From contig JAFDVK010000024.1 of the NCBI GenBank assembly GCA_018269005.1, positions 1 through 64,000 on the forward strand: DNA of 64,000 bases. The letters run 5' to 3'. The position numbers and the translations under genes are program-made. The first letter of the stretch is position 1. Each line of letters opens with the position of its first letter. The notes beneath the pieces are model-generated. The model was not told where the DNA came from, made no database searches, and worked only from the letters and a program-made list of their open reading frames with translations. Positions 42,537 through 54,929 of this stretch are shown here, in pieces. Origin of the DNA: Acidobacteriota bacterium (lineage in GTDB: Bacteria; Acidobacteriota; Blastocatellia; Pyrinomonadales; Pyrinomonadaceae).

Positions 42537-43844
42537 ATGCTGCTTGATCTGTCGCCGCTAAAAGCGTCGCGTGATTATCGGCTGCTCTTTTTCGGGCAGC
42601 TTATCTCATTCTTTGGCTCGATGATGACGTTCATCGTTGTGCCGTGGCAGATGTATAAGCTCACGAATTCGAACGCGATGGTCGGCTATATCGCCATCGC
42701 CGAGTTCGTGCCGATGTTTTGTCTGGCCTTTGTAGGCGGTGCTCTCGCCGATTACGTCGATAAGCGAAAGGTCCTCCGATTCACGGAGATCGGTCAAACC
42801 CTGCTCACAGGCGTTCTTGTCCTGAATGCGCTGCTTTCAGAGCCGTCGATCGCCGTTCTGTTCGTAGTCGTCGCTTTGCACGCCGGGCTTGCCGCACTCC
42901 AAAGGCCGGCCTTCGAATCGTTCATTCAAAAGGTGATACCGCCGGAAATGATGTCGGCGGTGATGGCCCTGAATTCGGTCCGCTTTCATATCGGAATGAT
43001 CGTCGGCCCCGCGATCGCAGGCATCATTGCGACGCAGTTCGCACCGGTCGATGCTTATCTGATCGACCTTGCGACCTTTGCGGCATCGCTCGTTGCGGTC
43101 TATATGCTCAAGTTCGTGCCGCCGCCGGACAATGCCGAACGCCCGAGTTTTGCGGCGGTTATGCGCGCGGTCAGATACGCGTTCTCCCGACAGGAATTGG
43201 TCGGAACGTACTTTATCGATATCGCGGCGATGTTCTTTGCCTTTCCGCAGGCACTATATCCCGCGTTGGCGACGCATTACGGCGACGAATATGTCGGATT
43301 CTTCCCGGCGTCTCTCGCCATTGGTGCGCTTATTGCGAGTCTGACGTCCGGGTGGACGAGCAAGATCGAACGGCATGGGCTTTTCGTTGTCGTGGCGGCA
43401 ATACTCTGGGGCGTCGGGATCTTGCTGTTCGGGCTTTCTACGACCCTTGTGCCTGCCCTTATCTTCCTTGGGGCAGCGGGATTCGCCGATATGATCTCCG
43501 GCATTTTTCGAGGTTCGATCTGGAATCAGACGATCCCGAATCACCTACGCGGACGCCTTGCGGGCATCGAAATGATAAGCTACCTTACAGGCCCGATGCT
43601 TGGGAGTGCGAAGATGGGCATTCTCGCCGAACACACGAGCGTGCGGTTCGCACTTATTTCCGGTGGTGCCGTGTGTGTCGCGGCCGTGGGGCTTTCGGCC
43701 CTCTTGCTGCCGAAGTTCCTTCGCTATCGCAGTTCGGAGGGCATTCGCCAGCGAGATTACGAAGAGGCGGTCCGCAGCGGCACGTTTACCGGAGAACGCC
43801 GTGAATATGATGAAATGATGCGGCTTTCAGAAGCCGAGTTTTAG
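42537..43844 (+). CDS. Major facilitator superfamily transporter (EntS-like)
   Basis: 435 residues with about 12 helices. Between helices 2 and 3, GGALADYVDKRKVLRF is the MFS motif A. LFFGQLISFFGSMMTFIVVP at the start and AGFADMISGIFRGSIWNQTI later resemble the MFS_3/EntS subgroup that exports siderophores or drugs. The 40-residue C-terminal tail is charged and cytosolic. Substrate cannot be told from sequence. It starts 18 bases after the GT-C-like gene and ends 9 bases before the DUF2695 gene; all three are probably one transcript. Confidence 0.87.
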   Translation: MLLDLSPLKASRDYRLLFFGQLISFFGSMMTFIVVPWQMYKLTNSNAMVGYIAIAEFVPMFCLAFVGGALADYVDKRKVLRFTEIGQTLLTGVLVLNALLSEPSIAVLFVVVALHAGLAALQRPAFESFIQKVIPPEMMSAVMALNSVRFHIGMIVGPAIAGIIATQFAPVDAYLIDLATFAASLVAVYMLKFVPPPDNAERPSFAAVMRAVRYAFSRQELVGTYFIDIAAMFFAFPQALYPALATHYGDEYVGFFPASLAIGALIASLTSGWTSKIERHGLFVVVAAILWGVGILLFGLSTTLVPALIFLGAAGFADMISGIFRGSIWNQTIPNHLRGRLAGIEMISYLTGPMLGSAKMGILAEHTSVRFALISGGAVCVAAVGLSALLLPKFLRYRSSEGIRQRDYEEAVRSGTFTGERREYDEMMRLSEAEF

Positions 43845-43853
43845 GTTGCTCCA

Positions 43854-44159
43854 ATGCCGATAATCAGAAAAGCAGAGATCGAAAATCTCGAACTAATGAA
43901 TGGAGACGAGCTCGAAGTATTTCTTCAGCTCGTTCCCGCCGACCAAGAGACGGTGAGCCGCATGCTCGACTTCATCGAAGACGAGCTTTACGAGGGCGAG
44001 TGCGACCATCATCTGAAGCACGCCATGATCTTTATGATGCGCGAGCGCCTCGATTTTCCGAAGCTGACCGCGTGGCTCAACAACAACGGCGGCTATTGCG
44101 ACTGCAAGGTGATGAAGGAGATCGCACCGCATTGGCGCGCAAGATTCGGTGATGATTGA
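43854..44159 (+). CDS. DUF2695 family protein
   Basis: 101 residues, cytosolic and acidic. The C-terminal half contains CDHHLKHAMIFMMRERLDFP and WLNNNGGYCDCKVMKEIAP, the DUF2695 signature with its conserved Cys-His and Cys-x-Cys, which may bind a metal. The N-terminal 50 residues are not family-typical. Function unknown. It is last in the plus-strand run and converges with uvrA 6 bases later. Confidence 0.8.
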   Translation: MPIIRKAEIENLELMNGDELEVFLQLVPADQETVSRMLDFIEDELYEGECDHHLKHAMIFMMRERLDFPKLTAWLNNNGGYCDCKVMKEIAPHWRARFGDD

Positions 44160-44165
44160 GCAGGT

Positions 44166-47000
<2,835 letters not shown>

Positions 47001-47069
47001 AGTGGTAAATCCGTGCCTGAGGGCAATAGATGATTTTACCAAATACCGGGAGGGGAACAAAAAGGCGGG

Positions 47070-48089
47070 CTACTTTCGTCTGGAAAAACGCCTATGGGGC
47101 GTCATCTTTTGGGCCATTTTCAGACGCGTAAAGGCAAAAACCGGTGAGTAATTCTGCATACGCCTCCCGTGGGAATCGGTAGTCTCTACCGACCAAGAGT
47201 TCGAATCCGTTGAGAGCGAGAATTTCAGCTTGCCGGAGCCTTTTCCTAACTTTTCAAACGGATAATAGCCTGTGCTCCAGCTTTGTGATTCAAGAGCGGT
47301 CATTGTGATATCACCGAGAAACGTAGACCTTGGGAACGTTGCTATACCGTCGGCCTTTGAAAGTTCGCGGAGCTGCCAGGTGCCTTCGCCAAGGGCCGTG
47401 TAAGTCTCATCTACGGAGGCGAAGTCGATCGAGATGATGGGGATCGGATCCGCGAGGAATTTCAGGGACGACGAGGCCGGGAAAGAGATCGCATCGGAAT
47501 AATTGAGCGTTAGATCCCGCAGGAAAGACGTTTTTATTCCAATGCCCGCAGCCTCCGCAGATGCTCCGCCACGGTATATTATCGGAGCGGCCATCAACTC
47601 GAATCTCTCGGGGATCAGGACACCGCCTTTTGCAAGGAAACGCTTGCGAATATCGACAAACGAGGCGACCGTTTCTTTGCCGAACGCATTTGAATCAAAG
47701 ATCTCGCTCGCGATCACGTCAAAGCGTCCGCTCAGGCGAACATCATTGCTCCGGCCGTGGATGATCTCGATCCTATCCGCGACGCCGTTCTCTTGTGCGA
47801 CACGTCCGATGATGGGTATCAAACTCTCTTCCGTTTCGATCGCGACCACGCGAGCCGCACCAAGCTTTGCCGCGAGGATCGCCCAAACGCCCGTGCCTGC
47901 ACCGATGTCAAGAAACGACATTCCGGGCTTGAGCGCCTTGCTGATCGCCTTTTTGAGCAGCTTATTCCTCACCTTATCGGTGAGCATCGTGTTGTGATAA
48001 TGCAGCACTGAGGGGAGATGCGCGGCGATTCGTTCGTCACGTTCTTTTTTTGTCGGCTTTTTCTTTATGTCGTTTGGTTTTCCTACCAT
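47070..48089 (-). CDS. Class I SAM-dependent methyltransferase, PRMT-like
   Basis: 339 residues. The SAM-binding fold is plain: [20 protein letters not shown] (motif I), [28 protein letters not shown] and [17 protein letters not shown], with a Glu pair in the position of the double-E loop of protein arginine methyltransferases. A beta-barrel-like C-terminal half follows ([35 protein letters not shown]). Bacterial PRMT-like enzymes are rare and substrates are unknown. A Lys-rich N-terminus could bind nucleic acid or membrane. The start overlaps the previous small gene by 7 bases. Confidence 0.8.
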   Translation of the reverse strand: MVGKPNDIKKKPTKKERDERIAAHLPSVLHYHNTMLTDKVRNKLLKKAISKALKPGMSFLDIGAGTGVWAILAAKLGAARVVAIETEESLIPIIGRVAQENGVADRIEIIHGRSNDVRLSGRFDVIASEIFDSNAFGKETVASFVDIRKRFLAKGGVLIPERFELMAAPIIYRGGASAEAAGIGIKTSFLRDLTLNYSDAISFPASSSLKFLADPIPIISIDFASVDETYTALGEGTWQLRELSKADGIATFPRSTFLGDITMTALESQSWSTGYYPFEKLGKGSGKLKFSLSTDSNSWSVETTDSHGRRMQNYSPVFAFTRLKMAQKMTPHRRFSRRK

Positions 48090-48352
48090 CGAGAGTCGAG
48101 CGGGCTGAAATTCTCACGCCAATTATCAGCGTGGTTGCCAAGCAGAACGGCGATCGCCCCGTCATAGCCGACCGCGGCGTCGAGATCACGCCGCAGGCGA
48201 TACGAATATCCGCTCGGAGAATGCACCGTGAGCACGACCTTGCCTTCCGCTACGCGGGCAATCGCCGCTTGCCGCCAATCGACGCGCGAACGCACGACTA
48301 TTCGCGAACCGACAGGCAGCAGGCCGAGAGTTGTGTTCACGGCCGAGTTCAC
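48083..48352 (-). CDS. Small hypothetical protein (89 aa), SH3-like
   Basis: 89 residues, not assigned to a family. VGSRIVVRSRVDWRQAAIAR, EGKVVLTVHSPSGYSYRLRR and YDGAIAVLLG look like a small beta-barrel of SH3 type. No signal or membrane segment. It overlaps the methyltransferase by 7 bases and the M50-like gene by 4 bases (ATGA), which supports a real gene and co-translation with both. Its job in this trio is unknown. Confidence 0.6.
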   Translation of the reverse strand: MNSAVNTTLGLLPVGSRIVVRSRVDWRQAAIARVAEGKVVLTVHSPSGYSYRLRRDLDAAVGYDGAIAVLLGNHADNWRENFSPLDSRW

Positions 48353-49143
48353 AAACTTTCGCCGAAGACCGTGTCGTCGTGCGACGTGCTGCGAACGGCC
48401 GTGTACATTCTAAAGCCGACGAAAAGTAACCCGAGCGAGATCGCGATCCAAATAATGACCCAGAAGAATGCCGGAATTCCTGTCGCGTTCGCCATATTCG
48501 ACGCATCATTCTGCATATCGGCTCCGACCATTGGGGCGTTGATAAAGAAGACGGTCTTGAGGTCTGAGATAGCGTTCAAAAGGCATTGGACGGCCAAGAA
48601 ACCGGTCACCCAACGAGCGGTGCGTTCGTTGGCGAACTTCGCGAGAGCGAATAATGCGGCGGTCAAAGCAAGAGCTACGACCAAGGTGAACGCAACGCTG
48701 CCGAAACCGACCTGTAATGACAAAAAATTAAAGATCGGACTTAGGAGGCCAAAGACGAGCGATATTACGAGAATGAATACGCCGGAGCCGAAGAGTATCT
48801 TGTTCGGCGAAATATTTTTGCGGATCAAATAAAGCAGAAAGACGCCGAAGACCATCGTGCCGACATAGCCCGCACTTGAGGTGAAGATCTGCCCGAGCAG
48901 GGAACTCGATGACGAATACACAAGCCCGCTTCCGTCCGCCGCGATCGTCAAGCTTTGCACCGAACCGCCAGTCAAAAATGCGACAAGCGCGTGGCCGCTC
49001 TCGTGGATCAGTGTAACGAACAATCTGAACGGATACACAAGATATTCCGCGTACGGAATGAACCAGAGCACGATCGAGATCACAGTTGCGGCGAGCAGCA
49101 ACTTTGCATGCGGGCGGGCATCTTCGGCAAGTGTGTACTTCAT
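48349..49143 (-). CDS. M50-like membrane metalloprotease
   Basis: 264 residues with about seven hydrophobic helices. Near residue 45, FVTLIHESGHALVAFLTGGS contains HExxH inside a membrane helix, the zinc site of M50 (site-2) proteases, in the compact M50B-like form. A second Asp-containing motif as in S2P is less clear. A short basic C-terminal tail follows. It may cleave membrane-bound regulators; no anti-sigma factor is nearby. It starts 63 bases after moaC and is coupled to the next two genes. Confidence 0.72.
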   Translation of the reverse strand: MKYTLAEDARPHAKLLLAATVISIVLWFIPYAEYLVYPFRLFVTLIHESGHALVAFLTGGSVQSLTIAADGSGLVYSSSSSLLGQIFTSSAGYVGTMVFGVFLLYLIRKNISPNKILFGSGVFILVISLVFGLLSPIFNFLSLQVGFGSVAFTLVVALALTAALFALAKFANERTARWVTGFLAVQCLLNAISDLKTVFFINAPMVGADMQNDASNMANATGIPAFFWVIIWIAISLGLLFVGFRMYTAVRSTSHDDTVFGESL

Positions 49144-49206
49144 ATCGTCTCGGTCGGCCTCCTACACTAATATTACGCTCAATTCTACCGCAAAGTTCGG
49201 CAAGGG

Positions 49207-49674
49207 TCAGCCTGCCCGATAGTCGCTCTTGCCGCCGGTCTTTTCTACAAGCTGAATATCGGTGATCGTGATATCGCGTTGGACAGCCTTAAGCATATCG
49301 TAGATCGTCAGGGCCGCGACGCTTACGGCCGTCAACGCCTCCATTTCGACACCGGTCTGGCCCGACGTAACGGCCTCGGCGGTGAGATCGATACCGTCCT
49401 CGACGATCTCGGCTCTGACATCTGCTTTCGAGAGAGCGATCTGGTGACAAAGCGGAATGAGTTCCGAAGTGCGTTTTGCGGCCATGATGCCCGCGATGCG
49501 TGCGATCTCCAGCGGATCGCCTTTCGGCGTTTGCTTTTTACGGATTGCGTCGAGCGTTGCGGCATTCACAATGATCTTCGCTGCAGCGACCGCTCGTCGA
49601 ACCGTCACATCTTTCTGTCCGACATCCACCATCGAAATGCGGCCTTCATCGTCGTAATGAGATAGCTTTGTCAT
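49207..49674 (-). CDS. moaC: Cyclic pyranopterin monophosphate synthase
   Basis: Forms the cyclic pyranopterin intermediate of molybdenum cofactor synthesis together with MoaA. About 155 residues. The family is clear: [86 protein letters not shown]. The ATG at 49674 gives the standard start [11 protein letters not shown]. It follows moeA after 13 bases. moaA and moaD/E are outside the window; the E1-like gene at 9627 might activate MoaD. Confidence 0.96.
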   Translation of the reverse strand: MTKLSHYDDEGRISMVDVGQKDVTVRRAVAAAKIIVNAATLDAIRKKQTPKGDPLEIARIAGIMAAKRTSELIPLCHQIALSKADVRAEIVEDGIDLTAEAVTSGQTGVEMEALTAVSVAALTIYDMLKAVQRDITITDIQLVEKTGGKSDYRAG

Positions 49675-49687
49675 AGGTTTACACAGG

Positions 49688-50893
49688 TCATAAATAGAGG
49701 ATTTGCACAAGACTATCCGCTTCTGCACTTGTGCCAATTTCAAGGTCGATAAGGGCTTCGGCACGAGCGAAACTCACAAGATCGGATGATCCCTTGCCGC
49801 GAAGCGGAATTGCTGCAAGCCTGCCGAGATCGTCATTTGCGAGATGAGCCGCCGCAAGCGTCCGCCGGTCTTTTGCACCCTTCACTGCATCGCTAAGCAC
49901 GGCTGTTCCCAGTCGCATCCCGGTCGATCTGACGCCCTGCATTCCCAAGATCGCCGCCCTCACAAAGAGATAGAATGTGACGGCCGCCGAGACGGGATTG
50001 CCGGGAAGCGAGAAGACAAGCGTCTTGCCGAGTTTTGCCGCGATGACAGGCTTTCCGGGCTTTAGTGCGACCTTCTCGAAAAATATCTCTGCTCCGAGTT
50101 CGGTCAATGCAGCCTTCGTTAGGTCATATTTTCCGACCGAAACTCCGCCCGTTGTGATCAAGATGTCGCGGCCGCGAACTGCCGACTTTATCTGTTTCTT
50201 GAGGGAAGCGAGGTCGTCCTTCGCGTTCGGGAAGATCTCTGCCGTTGCTCCGAATGATGCAGACAGTGCAGCGAGCGTGATCGAATTCGAGTTTCGTATT
50301 TGATCGGCGCCAGGCCTTTTGCCGATCTCGACGATCTCCGTTCCCGTGCCGAATATCGCGACACGCGGCCTTTTCGCGACTAAGACCTTCGCATAACCGA
50401 ACGCCGCAAGGGCCGCGATATTCTGCGGCGTAACTCTATCACCCACGGAAAAAAGGCGCTTGCCGCGTCGGATCTCTGATCCCTTTTTGACGATCGACAT
50501 TCCTTTTATCGCAGGTTCGAGAATTTCGACGAACTCGTTTCCGCCCTCGAAAAAACTGCGTGTCAGTTCGACGCGTTGGACGGTGTCGGCGCCTGTGGGG
50601 ACCGGAGCTCCGGTCATAATGCGCACCGCTTCACCGCGTCTGAACTTCTTGTGCCAACCTCTTCCGGCGGCAGACTCACCGACGATCTTCAATGTTGCCG
50701 GTGCGTTCGCAATATCGCTCGCATATACCGCAAATCCGTCCATCATCGAGCGGTCAAAAGGCGGCTGGTCGCCATCGGCGAGGATATCTTCAGCGAGCAC
50801 GCGGCCGACCGCATCGCCAAGTCCGATACGTTCGTTTCCAAGCCGCGGGATCTTGCGAGCAACGATCTTTAGTGCATTTATGAGCGGGATCAT
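49688..50893 (-). CDS. moeA: Molybdopterin molybdenumtransferase
   Basis: Inserts molybdate into adenylated molybdopterin. 401 residues with all domains of Moe[21 protein letters not shown] near the start, [38 protein letters not shown] (the MogA-like active site) and [20 protein letters not shown]. The C-terminal domain IV follows. It is first of the run moeA-moaC-M50-like-small-methyltransferase-uvrA, and is divergent from the acyl-CoA dehydrogenase gene 111 bases away. Confidence 0.96.
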   Translation of the reverse strand: MIPLINALKIVARKIPRLGNERIGLGDAVGRVLAEDILADGDQPPFDRSMMDGFAVYASDIANAPATLKIVGESAAGRGWHKKFRRGEAVRIMTGAPVPTGADTVQRVELTRSFFEGGNEFVEILEPAIKGMSIVKKGSEIRRGKRLFSVGDRVTPQNIAALAAFGYAKVLVAKRPRVAIFGTGTEIVEIGKRPGADQIRNSNSITLAALSASFGATAEIFPNAKDDLASLKKQIKSAVRGRDILITTGGVSVGKYDLTKAALTELGAEIFFEKVALKPGKPVIAAKLGKTLVFSLPGNPVSAAVTFYLFVRAAILGMQGVRSTGMRLGTAVLSDAVKGAKDRRTLAAAHLANDDLGRLAAIPLRGKGSSDLVSFARAEALIDLEIGTSAEADSLVQILYL

Positions 50894-51004
50894 TCAAGTC
50901 GTCACGGCTATAATCGCCGGCAAAAAAGTGATAATCTTAAGCTTTGCTCCAGTTGCGGAGAATCTTATCACAAACACTTATTTAGCGAGGAAGGCCATAA
51001 ATCC

Positions 51005-52219
51005 GTGATCGATCTTGAACTTACCGAAGAACACAAAGCACTGCAAAATACTGTCCGCGAATTCTGTGCGGGCGAAGTCGAGCCCTTTATCAAAGAGTGG
51101 GACGAAAAGGCCCATTACGAGCCGAAGGTTTTTCAAACAATGAAAGAACTCGGCCTGATGGGCGTCTGCATACCCGAAGAATACGGCGGAGCGGGATTTG
51201 ATTATGTTTCGCTCGGCCTCGTCTGCGAGGAACTCGAAGCTTGTGACACGTTCCTGCGCGTCGCGATGAGCGTGCACGTCGGCCTTAACAGCCTAAGCCT
51301 TTATTCCTGGGGCACCGAAGAGCAGAAGCAGAAATATCTCGTTCCACAGGCCAAGGGAGAAAAACTTGCGACCTTCGGCCTTACAGAACCGAACGCGGGC
51401 AGCGACGTCATCGGTATGCGTTCGACCGCACGCCGCGACGGCGACGACTGGGTCCTGAACGGCGAAAAGATGTGGATCTCACTCGCTGATCTTGCAGACA
51501 ACTTCCTCTTCTTTTGCTGGACTGATCTCGAAAAACAAAAAGTGCGGGACCACAGCGGCCTTTCGTGCTTTATCGTCGAGCGTTCGATGCCCGGCTTCTC
51601 GAGCGGCACGATCCACGGCAAACTCGGCATTCGTGCCGGCAACACCGGCTTTTTCTCGCTGCAGGATGTTCGCGTGCCGCAGGCGAATATGCTTGGCAAA
51701 GAAGGCGAAGGTTTCAAGATCGCGATGTTCGCTCTTGAGAATGGCCGCTATACGGTCGCAAGCGGTGCAACGGGCGTCATACGTGCGTCACGCGATGCTT
51801 CGATAGCCTACGCGAACACTCGCGAGGTGCAGGGCCAGGCGATCGCGAATTTCCAGCTCGTCAAGCAGAAGATCGCCAATATGGAGGCGGACTACGAGAT
51901 GTCGCACCTTTTGTGGCTTAAGTGCGGTTATCTGAAGAATGCTGGGCTTCCGTCGGGCAAGGCCGCATCGATGGCGAAATGGCAGGCCACAACGCGCAGC
52001 GAAACGGCGGCGTCGATGGCGATCGAAGTTCACGGCGCGAACGGCTATACGAACGATTATCCGGTCGAGCGATATCTGCGAAACTGCAAAGCCGCGGTCA
52101 TCTACGAGGGAACTCGCGACATCCACACGCTAATGCAGGCGGATTGGGCTCTCGGCCTTAAAAAGGAGAAGCAGGCTCGCGTGACGCTGCCGCCGTACAA
52201 GGCCGCCGCTTCTGCCTAA
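51005..52219 (+). CDS. Acyl-CoA dehydrogenase
   Basis: A FAD enzyme introducing a double bond in acyl-CoA, passing electrons to ETF. 404 residues with ELTEEHKALQNTVREFC at the start, MGVCIPEEYGGAGFDYVSLG, FGLTEPNAGSDVIGMRSTA (FAD/substrate contacts), WISLADLADNFLFFC and VIYEGTRDIHTLMQADWALG with the catalytic Glu in YEGT. The start is a GTG at 51005 preceded by GGAAGG about 12 bases upstream. The exact chain length specificity is not decided; the branched-chain/butyryl type is likely. cutA follows after 7 bases. Confidence 0.93.
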   Translation: MIDLELTEEHKALQNTVREFCAGEVEPFIKEWDEKAHYEPKVFQTMKELGLMGVCIPEEYGGAGFDYVSLGLVCEELEACDTFLRVAMSVHVGLNSLSLYSWGTEEQKQKYLVPQAKGEKLATFGLTEPNAGSDVIGMRSTARRDGDDWVLNGEKMWISLADLADNFLFFCWTDLEKQKVRDHSGLSCFIVERSMPGFSSGTIHGKLGIRAGNTGFFSLQDVRVPQANMLGKEGEGFKIAMFALENGRYTVASGATGVIRASRDASIAYANTREVQGQAIANFQLVKQKIANMEADYEMSHLLWLKCGYLKNAGLPSGKAASMAKWQATTRSETAASMAIEVHGANGYTNDYPVERYLRNCKAAVIYEGTRDIHTLMQADWALGLKKEKQARVTLPPYKAAASA

Positions 52220-52226
52220 CGACGCG

Positions 52227-52544
52227 ATGAACGCTATCGTCGTAATGACAACGGTCGGGAGTTTGGAGGTAGGCGAAAAACTTGCCTCCGCACTCGTCGA
52301 AGAAAAGCTAGCGGCCTGCGTGCAGATCCTGCCGGCGATTGAATCAATTTATCGTTGGAAGGGTGATGTTCAAAAGGAAACCGAACATCTCCTGCTGATC
52401 AAAACAACGGCCGATAGATGGGAAGCTCTATCGGCCTTTATCGCAACGAACCATCCATACGAAGTGCCCGAGCTCATTGCGCTTGATGCCGTAAATATCG
52501 CACCAAAGTATCGAGAATGGCTCGCCGCACAGATTGAACCATAG
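52227..52544 (+). CDS. cutA: Divalent-cation tolerance protein CutA
   Basis: A small trimeric protein linked to copper tolerance in E. coli and of signalling-like fold. 105 residues with LASALVEEKLAACVQILPAI, IYRWKGDVQKETEHLLLIKT and HPYEVPELIALDAVNIAPKY, the CutA signature. It starts 7 bases after the acyl-CoA dehydrogenase and ends 1 base before the convergent LOG-family gene. Confidence 0.94.
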   Translation: MNAIVVMTTVGSLEVGEKLASALVEEKLAACVQILPAIESIYRWKGDVQKETEHLLLIKTTADRWEALSAFIATNHPYEVPELIALDAVNIAPKYREWLAAQIEP

Positions 52545-52545
52545 G

Positions 52546-53364
52546 CTATTTCTTGCCGTTGCCGTTACCGTTGTTGGACGCCATACAGGTTTCAATAATG
52601 AAATCGACGGTGTCTTTTGGCGAATCGGTGAGATACATCAATCCAAGGTCGTCGGGGTTGATCATCTTTTCGTTCAGCATCGTGGATGTAAGCCATTGCA
52701 GAAGCCCACGCCAATACTGCGAGCCGAAAAGTACGACAGGGAAGTTGCGGATCTTTCGCGTCTGAATTAGAGTTAGCGGCTCAAAGAGTTCGTCCATCGT
52801 GCCAAAGCCGCCCGGGAAGATCACGTAGGCGTTGCTGTACTTAATGAACATCGTCTTGCGGACGAAGAAGTATTTGAAGCTCAGGGAGCTCGTCTGGTAT
52901 GGATTCGGCTGCTGCTCCATCGGGAGTTCGATGTTGCAGCCGATCGACGTGCCGCCTGCATCCATTGCACCGCGGTTGCCCGCTTCCATGATTCCCGGAC
53001 CGCCGCCCGTGATGACGTCAAAACCAGATTCTCCAAGAAGACGGCCCGTTTCGCGGGCCATCTTGTAGTAGTGGTCCGTCGGCTTTGTCCGAGCCGATCC
53101 AAATATCGACACGCCTCTCGTAACTGTCGCGAGATCGTCGAAACCGGCGACAAATTCGCTGGCGATCCTAAGGACCCGCCACGAATCTGACGTCTTATAA
53201 TCGTCATCCGGTTCTGGCGAACGCAGAAGCACTTCGTCATCTGTTAGCCGCCAATAACCCTGCTCTTCGTCCTGCCGCAGAGCCTCGGCAACGGTCTCCG
53301 GTTCTGGATTTATCTTTCGCGAGGCCCTCGGCTTCCGGCCTTTGTTTGCTTTTGTATCTGCCAT
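52546..53364 (-). CDS. LOG-family nucleotide monophosphate phosphoribohydrolase-like protein
   Basis: 272 residues of the lysine-decarboxylase-like/LOG family, which hydrolyses AMP or cytokinin riboside monophosphates, or (PpnN type) purine nucleotides. The hallmark motifs are present: VITGGGPGIMEAGNRGAMDA and VIFPGGFGTMDELFEPLTLI. GVSIFGSARTKPTDHYYKMA precedes them. A Lys/Arg/Pro-rich N-terminus of about 60 residues is unlike the short forms. It lies 8 bases after fabI in a four-gene minus-strand run. Confidence 0.9.
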   Translation of the reverse strand: MADTKANKGRKPRASRKINPEPETVAEALRQDEEQGYWRLTDDEVLLRSPEPDDDYKTSDSWRVLRIASEFVAGFDDLATVTRGVSIFGSARTKPTDHYYKMARETGRLLGESGFDVITGGGPGIMEAGNRGAMDAGGTSIGCNIELPMEQQPNPYQTSSLSFKYFFVRKTMFIKYSNAYVIFPGGFGTMDELFEPLTLIQTRKIRNFPVVLFGSQYWRGLLQWLTSTMLNEKMINPDDLGLMYLTDSPKDTVDFIIETCMASNNGNGNGKK

Positions 53365-53372
53365 CTATAAAG

Positions 53373-54137
53373 TTACACACCCATAATGTTATATCCGCAA
53401 TCAACGTAGATCGTCTCGCCCGTGATGCCGCTCGAGAGCCCGCTTACGAGGAACATCGCCGTTGAACCGACCTCGGCCGCCGTGACATTTCGCTTAAGAG
53501 GAGCACGTTCGCCCACATAGCCGAGAAGCGAACCCATTCCGCGGACGCCGCGTGCAGAGAGCGTGTTGATCGGCCCGGCAGAGATCGCATTGACGCGAAT
53601 GTTGTTCTTGCCGAGATCCGCGGCGAGATAGCGGGTCGAGGATTCGAGTGCCGCCTTTGCGACGCCCATCACGTTGTAGTTCATCACGACCTTTTCGGCG
53701 CCGTAATAGCTCATCGTTACGATGCTGCCGCCATCGGTCATCAACGGCGACGCGGCGAGGGCAAGCTGCGTAAGCGAGAATGCACTGATCTCGAGCGCCG
53801 TGCGAAATGCGTCGCGGGTCGTCGTGACAAATTCGCCTTCAAGAGCTTCCTTCGGTGCAAACGCGATCGAATGAATGAGAAAATCGAGCTTGCCGTATTT
53901 ATTTTTTACCGCATCGAATGCCGCATCGACCTGAGCCTGATCGCTAACGTCGCACGGCACGACAAGCGAGTCATTGAGTGTGCCGGCGAGGTCATCGACC
54001 GATTCCTTTAGGCGTTCGGCCTGATATGTGAACGCCATCCTTGCGCCTTGTTCGGCACATGCGGCAGCGCACGCCCAAGCGATCGAACGCTTGTTCGCAA
54101 CGCCAAAGATCATTCCTACTTTATTTTCAAGCAGCAT
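53373..54137 (-). CDS. fabI: Enoyl-[acyl-carrier-protein] reductase (FabI)
   Basis: The NADH-dependent final reduction of each fatty acid elongation cycle. 254 residues. An SDR fold with GVANKRSIAWACAAACAEQG (nucleotide site), LIHSIAFAPKEALEGEFVTT, the active site TMSYYGAEKVV and YNVMGVAKAALES with the Tyr-x6-Lys pair, and NAISAGPINTLSARGV. It is downstream of the membrane protein gene by 14 bases and upstream of the LOG gene by 8 bases. Confidence 0.95.
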   Translation of the reverse strand: MLLENKVGMIFGVANKRSIAWACAAACAEQGARMAFTYQAERLKESVDDLAGTLNDSLVVPCDVSDQAQVDAAFDAVKNKYGKLDFLIHSIAFAPKEALEGEFVTTTRDAFRTALEISAFSLTQLALAASPLMTDGGSIVTMSYYGAEKVVMNYNVMGVAKAALESSTRYLAADLGKNNIRVNAISAGPINTLSARGVRGMGSLLGYVGERAPLKRNVTAAEVGSTAMFLVSGLSSGITGETIYVDCGYNIMGV

Positions 54138-54151
54138 AAAATTCTCCGATC

Positions 54152-54910
54152 CTACTCGCTCACGTAGAGCTTCTGCAGCAGCTCAAAATCGAGCATCCTG
54201 ATATCGACATCCACAGGCGTTTCGTTAAAACGCTGCGCCTTCAGCACGTTCCTGAGCGTCATCTGTTCGCTCTCGGTCAACTGCGTGACGAGTACGATCA
54301 TCAGCCGCAGCCGCAGCCGGCTCTTGAGTGCGTGAAGCCCGTGCTTGGCCGTCGTGATCTTCTTCATTATCGCAGCGGTCCGCTCTGGCCGGAGGTCGGG
54401 CCGTACGAGAAACGCGACCTCGATGCACGTGACGAGATCTTGATCGACCAGAATTCCGTCAAAGCTCGCACCGCCGATGCTCACGTGGCGCATCAGCGGA
54501 AGCTTTTCTTCCTGCTGAACCTGCCGCAGGGCAAGATCTTCCGCGACGATGAAGGCCGAAAGGAGGTCGGTGAGCTGATCGTCATCGACCTCAAGCAAAC
54601 GGGCAAGTTCGCGAACCTCAACGTTCACGCTTTGCCGCTGAATCTCGGTCGCCGCAGTGTCCCAATGGACGAACCGACGATCATCGACGGCGGCGAATCG
54701 CCGCTGCGATGCAATATGCAGCAAGGCGATGAGGCCGAATACTCCTAGCGAGGCCGCAAATAAAAGCCCAATTGGCCAGTTGCCGGCATTAACGCTCAGA
54801 ACGATGCCGAACGTCAATGTTGCCGCCAGGATCAGGCCTACGGCGACAAAGGGCCAGTTCGTCCGCGGCCTTTCAAGACTCGAAAATGGATTATCGGCCC
54901 TTTTTGCCAT
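54152..54910 (-). CDS. Two-helix membrane protein with cytosolic C-terminal domain
   Basis: About 252 residues, not recognised. Two adjacent helices follow a short polar N-terminus (WPFVAVGLILAATLTFGIVL and IGLLFAASLGVFGLIALLHI). The remainder is soluble and charged: IQRQSVNVEVRELARLLEVD suggests a winged or helical part, and DQDLVTCIEVAFLVRPDLRP plus LRLMIVLVTQLTESEQMTLR a beta-alpha fold, perhaps nuclease-like or sensor. The ATG at 54910 is preferred over the longer frame to 55030, which overlaps the upstream kinase gene. Function unknown. Confidence 0.55.
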   Translation of the reverse strand: MAKRADNPFSSLERPRTNWPFVAVGLILAATLTFGIVLSVNAGNWPIGLLFAASLGVFGLIALLHIASQRRFAAVDDRRFVHWDTAATEIQRQSVNVEVRELARLLEVDDDQLTDLLSAFIVAEDLALRQVQQEEKLPLMRHVSIGGASFDGILVDQDLVTCIEVAFLVRPDLRPERTAAIMKKITTAKHGLHALKSRLRLRLMIVLVTQLTESEQMTLRNVLKAQRFNETPVDVDIRMLDFELLQKLYVSE

Positions 54911-54929
54911 CGTCTGGTCGTTCCGGCTG

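Noticed and set aside
47185..47210. T-loop-like GTTCGAATCC as a tRNA
   Set aside because: It lies in the methyltransferase coding sequence with no acceptor or anticodon arms around it.
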